A DNA stretch of 23,303 nt, taken from an uncultured Duganella sp. Its GTDB lineage: Bacteria > Pseudomonadota > Gammaproteobacteria > Burkholderiales > Burkholderiaceae. This document shows, one piece after another, positions 15,796-22,012 of this stretch (position 1 is the stretch's first letter; every line of letters begins with the position of its first letter). A program made the translations under genes and the position numbers. The notes below the pieces were generated by a model that was not told the DNA's origin, ran no database searches, and saw only the letters and a program-made list of their open reading frames with translations. The stretch covers positions 1 through 23,303 of the forward strand of contig CAMLRG010000080.1 of NCBI GenBank assembly GCA_946482335.1. The letters are read 5' to 3'.

Positions 15796-17747
15796 GTTTC
15801 TACCAACATATCGATATGCTGGCCGAAGGCGGCATGCTGCGCCGCCTGGGACCGGTGTTCGCGCGCTTCGTCACCTCGCTGGCACCGGCCGCGTCCGGCG
15901 CCGCGCCGGCAGCCGGCCTGCCGCTCGCGCTGGCCTGCCTGCTGCTGTCCGAGCTGGAAGGCCGCGGCCACAGCTGCCTGCAGCTGTCGGCCCTGGCCGG
16001 CGACCCATCGGCGATGCTGGGCTGGGGCGAGGACGACTGGCGCAGCCTGTGCGCGGAAGCGGGCGAGCTGCCACAAGACGCGGCAGCGTGGCAAGCCTGC
16101 CTGCAAGCCTGCCCGCAAGTGCTGGCCTGGCCAGGCGGCGCCGACAACGGCCAGCCGCTGGTCCTGGCCGGCGGCCGGCTATACCTGCGCCGCTACTGGT
16201 CCGACGAGAACACCGTGGCCGACGCCGTGCGCGCCCGCACCGCCGGCGGCGCGGCGCCGCCCGGCCGGCCCGAACCGCCGCCTGCGCTGGTGCGCCATTG
16301 GCTGGACCAGCTGTTCACCCACGCCACGCGCGAGGGCGGCGCCGACTGGCAGAAGGTCGCCTGCGCCATTGCCGCGCGCGGCGGCCTGGCCGTCATCACC
16401 GGCGGTCCCGGCACCGGCAAGACTTATACCGTGGCCCGCCTGCTGGCATTGCTGTTCGCGGTGGAAGGCGAGCATGCCGGGCAATTGCGGGTGGCGCTGG
16501 CCGCGCCCACCGGCAAGGCGGCCGCGCGCCTGAAGCAGGCCATCGACGACGCGCTGGAAAAGCTGGAATCGAGCCTGCAGGGCGCCTTGCCGCTGCGCAA
16601 ACTGGCCGAGCGCATGGGGGGCGCGCGCACCCTGCATTCCCTGCTCGGCGCGCGGCCCGACACCCGCGCCTTCCGCCACAATGCCGGCAACCCGCTCGAC
16701 GTGGACGTGCTGATCGTGGACGAAGCCTCGATGGTGCACCTGGAAATGATGGCGGCGCTGCTGGACGCCCTGCCAGGCGGCGCGCGCCTGATCCTGCTGG
16801 GCGACAAGGACCAGCTGGCGTCGGTGGAAGCGGGTTCGGTGCTGGGCGACCTGTGCCACGATGCCCAGGCCGGCGGCTACAGCGCCGCCACCGCGGCCTA
16901 CGTGGCAGCCGCTTCAGGCCAGGCCATCCCGCCGGAATTCCTGGGCCAGGCCGGCGCGCTGGCGCAGCAGACCGTGATGCTGCGCCAGAGCCGCCGCTTC
17001 GGTGGCCCGATCGGCCAGCTGGCGCTGGCCGTCAACCAGGGCGATGCCGAAGCGGCGCGCGCCGTGCTGCGTGCCGACAGCCAGGGACAGTTGCACTGGA
17101 ACGAGGCGGCGCAGCAGGAAGACATGCTGCGCCTGGCGCTGGAAGGTTACCGGCCCTACCTGGAACTGCTGCGGCAAGGGGCGGGCGGCGGCGACCACGA
17201 TGCGTGGGCCGCCGGCGTACTGCACGCCTTCGAGCAATTCCGGCTGCTGTGCGCCGTGCGCGAAGGGGAGTGGGGCGTGTCGGGCCTGAACGAGAGCATC
17301 GCCCAGCGCCTGGAAGCCCAGGGCTTGCTCAAGCGGCGCGGCGACTGGTACGTCGGCCGGCCCGTGATGGTGACGCGCAACGATTACGCCACCGGGGTCT
17401 ACAACGGCGACATCGGCCTGGTGCTGCCCGACCCGGAGCGCAGCGCCTCGCTGCGCGTATATTTCTCCGACGGCGGCCAGGTGCGCAGCGTGCTGGCGAC
17501 CCGCCTGCGCAATGTGGAAACGGCGTTCGCCATGACGGTGCACAAATCGCAGGGTTCGGAATTCAGCCACACCGCGCTGGTGTTGCCGCGCGAAGCGTCG
17601 AGCGTGCTGGCGCGCGAACTGGTGTACACGGGGATCACCCGCGCCCGCCAGCGCTTTAGTTTGCTGACGCCCAACCCGGGCGTGCTGCCCGATGCGATCC
17701 GGCGCCGCACCGAAAGGACCAGCGGCTTGCGCAGCCTGCTGGCCTGA
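15792..17747 (+). CDS. recD: Exodeoxyribonuclease V alpha subunit RecD (5'-3' helicase)
   Basis: RecD is the 5'-3' SF1B motor of RecBCD and is required for its nuclease activity and Chi regulation. It is 651 aa, against 608 in E. coli. The N-terminal domain (about 1-180), which contacts RecC, includes FARFVTSLAPAA and QPLVLAGGRLYLRRYW. The helicase core has motif I GGPGTGKT with Lys210, motif Ia LAAPTGKAAARL, motif II LIVDEASMV and motif III GDKDQLASVEAGSVLGDL. It also has motif IV-like LRQSRRFGG, motif V MTVHKSQGSEF and motif VI YTGITRARQRF. The ATG forms an ATGA overlap with the recB stop. It is the last gene of the operon and ends 11 bp from the stop of the convergent pbpG-like gene, with no obvious hairpin between them. 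Confidence 0.97.
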   Translation: MSFYQHIDMLAEGGMLRRLGPVFARFVTSLAPAASGAAPAAGLPLALACLLLSELEGRGHSCLQLSALAGDPSAMLGWGEDDWRSLCAEAGELPQDAAAWQACLQACPQVLAWPGGADNGQPLVLAGGRLYLRRYWSDENTVADAVRARTAGGAAPPGRPEPPPALVRHWLDQLFTHATREGGADWQKVACAIAARGGLAVITGGPGTGKTYTVARLLALLFAVEGEHAGQLRVALAAPTGKAAARLKQAIDDALEKLESSLQGALPLRKLAERMGGARTLHSLLGARPDTRAFRHNAGNPLDVDVLIVDEASMVHLEMMAALLDALPGGARLILLGDKDQLASVEAGSVLGDLCHDAQAGGYSAATAAYVAAASGQAIPPEFLGQAGALAQQTVMLRQSRRFGGPIGQLALAVNQGDAEAARAVLRADSQGQLHWNEAAQQEDMLRLALEGYRPYLELLRQGAGGGDHDAWAAGVLHAFEQFRLLCAVREGEWGVSGLNESIAQRLEAQGLLKRRGDWYVGRPVMVTRNDYATGVYNGDIGLVLPDPERSASLRVYFSDGGQVRSVLATRLRNVETAFAMTVHKSQGSEFSHTALVLPREASSVLARELVYTGITRARQRFSLLTPNPGVLPDAIRRRTERTSGLRSLLA

Positions 17748-17758
17748 ACCGGCGCCGC

Positions 17759-18622
17759 TTACATGCGGCGGCGGCGGCGTTCGGAGCGGGCGGCTTTCTT
17801 GCGGGTGCTGGACGCCTTCAAGACCTTGGGCTGGTCGCCGCCGGCCAGCAGGCGGCGGATATTCAAGGCATCCATGATGCGCGCCGAGCTGCCGGCGGCA
17901 TTCAGCAGGACCAGGGTGGCGTTGCGGCCGGCTTCGCTGATGCGCATGATCAGGCAGCGGCCCGCTTCTTCCGTGTAGCCGGTCTTGGACAGGCCGATAT
18001 CCCAACCCTTGGCACCGACCAGGCGGTTGGTGTTGTGGTAGGCGACCTTGCGGCCCTTCATCGAGATCACTTCCTCGGTATCGGTCGTCATGCGGCGGAT
18101 CTCGGGGTAGTGCGCGGCGGCGGCGGCCATCTTCACCAGGTCGGCCGCGTTCGAGGTATTGTTCGGCGACAGGCCGGTCGGCTCGTCGATGCGGGTGCTG
18201 GTCATGCCGAGCTGCTTGATCTTGGCGTTGACGGCGGCCTTGAAGGCGGTCGGGCCGCCCGGGAAGGTGCGGGCCAGCGAGGCGGCGGCGCGGTTGTCGG
18301 ACGACATCAGCGCCAGTTGCAGCACGTCGCCGCGCGCAATGGTGGCGCCGACCGGCACGCGCGAAGTGCTGTGCTTGAGGGTGTCGACATCTTCGCGGTC
18401 GATGCTGATCTGCTCTTCCAGGTCGAGTTTGGAGTCGAGCACGACCATCGCGGTCATCAATTTGGTCAGGGAGGCGATCGGAACAACGGCGGTGGCGTTC
18501 TTCTCGACCAGCACTTTGCCGGTCTCATCCTCGACGACCAGCACGGATTGCGAGCTCAAAGGAGCGGCAAACACGGCTGCGGAGATCGACATCAGCAAGG
18601 CTGCGGTGATTTTCTTAAGCAT
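17759..18622 (-). CDS. pbpG: D-alanyl-D-alanine endopeptidase (PBP7/PbpG type)
   Basis: Periplasmic low-molecular-mass penicillin-binding protein of the S11 family, 287 aa, which would cleave D-Ala-meso-DAP cross-links in murein. The signal peptide is MLKKITAALLMSISAAVFA, cleaved before APL. The active-site motifs are complete: SLTK (Ser51, Lys54), SSDN (Ser108, Asn110) and KTG (Lys213-Gly215). It lacks the extra C-terminal domain of PBP5-type carboxypeptidases, which fits PBP7. The C-terminus is unusually basic (STRKKAARSERRRRRM) and is not part of the catalytic fold. The start at 18622 is supported by the signal peptide; its Shine-Dalgarno is weak. It lies on the same strand as the sulfate-binding gene, 127 bp apart, and is probably transcribed separately. 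DacA-like activity cannot be excluded. Confidence 0.9.
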   Translation of the reverse strand: MLKKITAALLMSISAAVFAAPLSSQSVLVVEDETGKVLVEKNATAVVPIASLTKLMTAMVVLDSKLDLEEQISIDREDVDTLKHSTSRVPVGATIARGDVLQLALMSSDNRAAASLARTFPGGPTAFKAAVNAKIKQLGMTSTRIDEPTGLSPNNTSNAADLVKMAAAAAHYPEIRRMTTDTEEVISMKGRKVAYHNTNRLVGAKGWDIGLSKTGYTEEAGRCLIMRISEAGRNATLVLLNAAGSSARIMDALNIRRLLAGGDQPKVLKASSTRKKAARSERRRRRM

Positions 18623-18649
18623 GATTCGGTGGACAAGATTATTCCAACG

Positions 18650-18681
18650 TGGACGATATCATTATCGGGTTAACTCGTCCA
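18650..18681 (-). promoter_or_regulatory. Candidate pbpG promoter framed by an inverted repeat
   Basis: On the minus strand TGGACG (18681-18676), a 17-base spacer and TATCGT (18658-18653, preceded by TGA) resemble a promoter starting near 18646. Perfect 7-bp arms TGGACGA and TCGTCCA at 18650-18656 and 18675-18681 coincide with the -10 and -35 regions. This could be an operator or a transcript hairpin. Confidence 0.35.
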
Positions 18682-18717
18682 GCCGCCGTCAATCATGCGC
18701 TACTCAACAATGGCGGC

Positions 18718-18732
18718 TGGCCCGTCGGGCCA
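18718..18732 (-). terminator. Short GC hairpin after the sulfate-binding gene
   Basis: TGGCCC and GGGCCA form a 6-bp perfect stem with a 3-base loop, 18 bp beyond the sbp stop. No T-run follows on the minus strand, so it is at best a weak or factor-dependent terminator. Confidence 0.3.
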
Positions 18733-18749
18733 CACCCCGCCTTGCCGGT

Positions 18750-19760
18750 TTACTTGGAAGCGTAGATCTTGTCGAACTCGCCACCATCGTCGAAGTGCTT
18801 CTTCTGCGCCGCGCGCCAGCCGCCGAACACTTCATCCACGGTGAACAGGCTGATCGGCTTGAAGCTGGCCGCATATTTCTTGAACACGGCATCCGAGCGC
18901 GGACGCAGGTAGTGCTTGGCAATGATTTCCTGGCCCGCATCGGAGTAGAGGAAATTCAGGTAAGCGGTGGCTTCCTTGCGGATGCCTTTCTTGTCCACCA
19001 CCTTGTCCACCACCGCCACCGGCGATTCCGCCAGGATCGAGGAAGACGGATACACCACCTCGAAGTTGTCGCCGAATTCGGCGCGCACCATATTGACCTC
19101 GTTCTCGAAGGTCACCAGCACGTCGCCGATCTGGCGCTGGGTGAAGGTGGTGGTGGCGGCACGGCCGCCGGCGTCGAGGATGGGCACGTTCTTGAAGATC
19201 TTGCCCACCAGTTCGCGCGCCTGGGCTTCGTTGCCGCCTTTTTTCAGGACCGAGCCCCAGGCGGCCAGATAGGTGTAGCGTCCATTGCCGGCCGTTTTCG
19301 GGTTGGGGATGATCACCGCCACGCCCGGCTTGGCCAGGTCGCCCCAATCCTTGATGCCCTTCGGGTTGCCCTTGCGCACCAGGTACACCATGGTCGAATA
19401 GGCCGGCGCCGCATTGTGCGGGAATTTCCTGGCCCAGTCCTGCACCACCAGGCCGCGGTCGGCCAGCATGTCGATGTCGTTGGCCTGGTTCATGGTCACC
19501 ACCGACGCTTCCAGGCCGTCGGCCACGGCGCGCGCCTGCTTGGACGAACCGCCGTGCGACTGCTTGATGGTGACATCGGTGCCGGTGCTCTTCTTGTAGG
19601 CCGCGGCGAAGGCCGGGTTGATATCCTTGTACAGCTCACGCGCCACGTCATAGGACACGTTCAGCAAGGTCACTTCCGCCGCGGACGCGGCCGGGGCCAG
19701 GGCGAAGGACGCCGCCGCCAGGGCGGTGCCGAGTGCAAATGCGAATTTGTTATAAGTCAT
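18750..19760 (-). CDS. sbp: Periplasmic sulfate/thiosulfate-binding protein of an ABC importer
   Basis: Solute-binding protein that delivers sulfate (perhaps thiosulfate) to the CysTWA permease, 336 aa. The signal peptide is about 27 residues, ending LAPAASA before AEVTLLNVSYD. The conserved Sbp/CysP blocks are present: LLNVSYDVARELY, KQSHGGSSKQARAVADG, MVYLVRKGNPKGIKDW, VIIPNPKTAGNGRY and SPVAVVDKVVDKKG. The anion-contacting Ser and backbone positions of HGGSSKQ are intact. Sbp and CysP cannot be separated by eye; sbp is the more likely name. No cysT, cysW or cysA lies in the window, so it is an orphan binding protein here. AGAGA lies a few bases before the ATG. A LysR-type palindrome lies 62 bp upstream, consistent with CysB control of this family in enterobacteria, but that control is inferred. 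Confidence 0.93.
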   Translation of the reverse strand: MTYNKFAFALGTALAAASFALAPAASAAEVTLLNVSYDVARELYKDINPAFAAAYKKSTGTDVTIKQSHGGSSKQARAVADGLEASVVTMNQANDIDMLADRGLVVQDWARKFPHNAAPAYSTMVYLVRKGNPKGIKDWGDLAKPGVAVIIPNPKTAGNGRYTYLAAWGSVLKKGGNEAQARELVGKIFKNVPILDAGGRAATTTFTQRQIGDVLVTFENEVNMVRAEFGDNFEVVYPSSSILAESPVAVVDKVVDKKGIRKEATAYLNFLYSDAGQEIIAKHYLRPRSDAVFKKYAASFKPISLFTVDEVFGGWRAAQKKHFDDGGEFDKIYASK

Positions 19761-19821
19761 GGCAATCTCTATTGTGAAAACAGATAAGCATGGTCTAGAA
19801 TCTCGCGCCGAAAAGAAACTA

Positions 19822-19836
19822 CTTATTCGTTATAAG
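19822..19836. promoter_or_regulatory. LysR-type operator candidate upstream of sbp
   Basis: CTTATTCGTTATAAG is a perfect interrupted palindrome (5-bp arms, 5-bp centre) containing the T-N11-A signature of LysR-type regulators. It lies in an AT-rich patch 62 bp before the sbp start and 86 bp before the divergent acetyltransferase. CysB is the natural candidate, by inference. Confidence 0.4.
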
Positions 19837-19921
19837 CTTAGAGGCGCCGCCGCGCGGCCTCATACGGGGTTTTTGCCGCTGGTGTATATTCCGCCTGTGA
19901 ACCGGTTAATAGTGAGCACGC

Positions 19922-20440
19922 ATGAGTTTTGAAATTCGCCGCGCGGAAGCGAAAGACGCCACGGCTGCCTGTGAGGTACTGCGACGCTCGATCGCCGAAT
20001 GTTGTGTGCTTGACCATAAAAATGATCCCGCCATCCTGGGTGCCTGGCTGGGCAACAAGACGCCGGAAACCGTCGCGTCCTGGTTTGCCTCGCCCACCAA
20101 TTACTCGCTGGTCGCGGTCGAGGATGGTGCGGTGGTCGGTGTCGCCTTGCTGACGGCGGCCGGCAAGCTGGCCCTGTGCTACCTGCTGCCGGAAGTGCGC
20201 CAGCGCGGCGCCGGCAAGGCGCTGCTGGCCTGCGTCGAGCAGCAAGCCTGCAGCTGGGGCGTCAAAGCGTTGCAATTGCATAGCACTGCCACGGGCGAGG
20301 AATTCTTTGCGCGCCAGGGTTATCTGCGCGCCGGCAATGTGCGCTCGCCCTACGGCGTCGACACCGTCTTTTTCTGGAAGCAGCTGGACGGCACCGTGTG
20401 CGACGCCAGCAAGCGCAAGCGCTTTTGCGGCTGCACTTAG
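19922..20440 (+). CDS. GNAT family N-acetyltransferase
   Basis: Predicted cytoplasmic acetyl-CoA-dependent N-acetyltransferase, 172 aa, the usual size for a single GNAT domain. The opening MSFEIRRAEAKDATAACEVL is the typical beta1-alpha1 segment. The acetyl-CoA pyrophosphate loop is RQRGAGKALL in motif A, preceded by the LCYLLPEV beta4 strand. The EEFFARQGYLRAG block is the usual motif B with its Tyr. The C-terminus is extended by a basic, Cys-containing tail (VCDASKRKRFCGCT). ATG 19922 is the first codon giving the domain opening; only a weak GTGAG precedes it. It diverges from sbp across 161 bp and is 78 bp from the KaiC-like gene. The substrate is unknown; an amine, amino acid or protein is possible. 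Confidence 0.88.
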   Translation: MSFEIRRAEAKDATAACEVLRRSIAECCVLDHKNDPAILGAWLGNKTPETVASWFASPTNYSLVAVEDGAVVGVALLTAAGKLALCYLLPEVRQRGAGKALLACVEQQACSWGVKALQLHSTATGEEFFARQGYLRAGNVRSPYGVDTVFFWKQLDGTVCDASKRKRFCGCT

Positions 20441-20476
20441 CCCTGCTTGAATCGAACCGGGCGTTGCGCCCACAAC

Positions 20477-20485
20477 TGCTATAGT
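20477..20485 (+). promoter_or_regulatory. Extended -10 promoter of the KaiC-like operon
   Basis: TGCTATAGT is an extended -10 element (TGn followed by a five-of-six TATAAT match). Transcription would start near 20492, giving a leader of about 27 bases that contains the GGGGA ribosome binding site before ATG 20519. No clear -35 box is visible, which extended -10 promoters tolerate. Confidence 0.45.
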
Positions 20486-20518
20486 GTCATATCGACAATT
20501 TCGTTGCGGGGACTTGCC

Positions 20519-22012
20519 ATGCGCCAGCCGCAAAACCAGCAGACCACCGATTTCATTTCCACCGGCATTGCCGGACTGGACGCCATCCTGGGCGGCGGCC
20601 TGACCCGCGACCGGCTCTATTTGCTGGAAGGGGACCCGGGCACAGGCAAGACCACCATGGCCTTGCAATTTCTGATCGAGGGCGCCAGGCGGGGCGAGCC
20701 GGTGCTGTATATCACCCTGGCGGAAAATGAAGTGGAGCTGCGCGCGGTGGCGCAATCGCATGGCTTTTCCCTGGAAGGCGTCACCGTGTACGAAATCATC
20801 CCGGCCGAGAGCGTGCTCGACCCCGACGAGCAGTACACGGTACTGCATCCGTCCGAGGTGGAGCTGGGCGAAACGAGCGAGCGCATCCTTTCGACCATCG
20901 AGCAGCTCAACCCGACCCGGGTCGTGCTCGATTCATTGTCGGAACTGCAATTGCTGGCCGCCACGGCATTACGCTACCGGCGCCACGTGCTGGCCTTGAA
21001 GCAGTATTTCGCCAAGCGCGCGTGCACCGCGCTATTCCTCGATGACAAGACCGCGGTCAGCGGCGACCAGCAGGTGCGCAGCATCGCGCATGGCGTCATT
21101 TCACTGCAACAGCAGGAGTCCGCATACGGCCCCGAACGCCGCATCCTGCGCGTGCTGAAATACCGCGGCATCGACTATCGGCGCGGACCGCATGACTATG
21201 CGATCGTCAGCGGCGGCATCATTGCCTATCCGCGCCTGGTGGCCGCCGAATCGCGCGAACTGGTGAAGCGCGGGCAAGTGACAAGCGGCTTGCCGGAGCT
21301 CGACGCCTTGCTGGGCGGCGGCATCGAGGAGGGCTCCAGTACCCTGATCGCCGGCCCGACCGGGACCGGCAAGTCCAGCCTGGCGGCGCAGTTCGTCAAG
21401 GCGGCGACCGAACGCGGCCGCAAGGCCGCCATGTTCGTCTTCGAGGAATCGCAGAATACCTTGCTGAACCGTGTGGACGGGCTCGGCATGGACTTGCGTG
21501 CGCCCCTGGCGGCGGGCCGGTTGACGATCAACCAGATCGATCCGGCCGAATTGTCGCCGGGCCAGTTCGCGCACAAGGTATGCAAGGCGGCCGATGAGGG
21601 TGCCGCGGTGATCGTGATCGACAGCCTCAACGGCTATTTGAACGCGATGCCGGAAGGGCGCTTCCTCACCACCCGTTTGCGTGAAGTGCTGACCTACCTG
21701 GGGCAGCGTGGCGTGGTGACGTTCCTGATCGGGGTGCAGCAAGGGGTGGTGGGCGCGATGGAAAACGGCGTCGAGGTCAGCTATCTGGCCGACAATGTGC
21801 TGCTGCTGCGCTATTTCGAGGCGGACGGCGAGGTGCACAAGGCGCTGTCGGTGTTCAAGAAGCGCGGCAGCAGGCACGAGACGACCCTGCGAGCGTTCGA
21901 CATCACGGCGCAAGGGGTGCGGGTCGGGGCAGTACTCAAGGAATTCCGCGGCATCCTGACGGGGGCCGCGCAGTATGTGGGGCTTGGCAAGGATGGGGCA
22001 AGGAATGGATGA
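20519..22012 (+). CDS. KaiC-like double-domain RecA/RAD55-family ATPase
   Basis: Cytoplasmic tandem KaiC-domain ATPase, 497 aa (cyanobacterial KaiC about 519). Domain I has Walker A GDPGTGKTT (Lys44), YITLAENEVEL with one Glu where KaiC has two, and Walker B RVVLDSLSEL. Domain II has Walker A GPTGTGKSS (Lys285), the catalytic pair Glu309-Glu310 in FVFEESQ, and Walker B VIVIDSLNG. At the KaiC phosphorylation site it has Ser421-Tyr422 in VEVSYLADNVLLL. The protein stops about 20 residues after SVFKKRGSRHE, so the A-loop and KaiA-binding tail are missing. ATG 20519 is chosen over upstream frames because GGGGA precedes it and the conserved TDFISTGIAGLDAILGGG follows. It overlaps the downstream kinase gene by 8 nt. 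No kaiA or kaiB is seen. A clock role is not implied; stress or signalling roles are reported for some non-cyanobacterial homologues. Confidence 0.92.
   Translation: MRQPQNQQTTDFISTGIAGLDAILGGGLTRDRLYLLEGDPGTGKTTMALQFLIEGARRGEPVLYITLAENEVELRAVAQSHGFSLEGVTVYEIIPAESVLDPDEQYTVLHPSEVELGETSERILSTIEQLNPTRVVLDSLSELQLLAATALRYRRHVLALKQYFAKRACTALFLDDKTAVSGDQQVRSIAHGVISLQQQESAYGPERRILRVLKYRGIDYRRGPHDYAIVSGGIIAYPRLVAAESRELVKRGQVTSGLPELDALLGGGIEEGSSTLIAGPTGTGKSSLAAQFVKAATERGRKAAMFVFEESQNTLLNRVDGLGMDLRAPLAAGRLTINQIDPAELSPGQFAHKVCKAADEGAAVIVIDSLNGYLNAMPEGRFLTTRLREVLTYLGQRGVVTFLIGVQQGVVGAMENGVEVSYLADNVLLLRYFEADGEVHKALSVFKKRGSRHETTLRAFDITAQGVRVGAVLKEFRGILTGAAQYVGLGKDGARNG

Noticed and set aside
17748..17758. 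Possible terminator between recD and the pbpG-like gene
   Set aside because: The 11-bp gap and its flanks show no stem with a T-run; GGCGCC alone is too short.
20519..22012. A complete KaiABC circadian clock
   Set aside because: No kaiA or kaiB is visible and the KaiA-binding tail is missing, so only a KaiC-like ATPase can be claimed.
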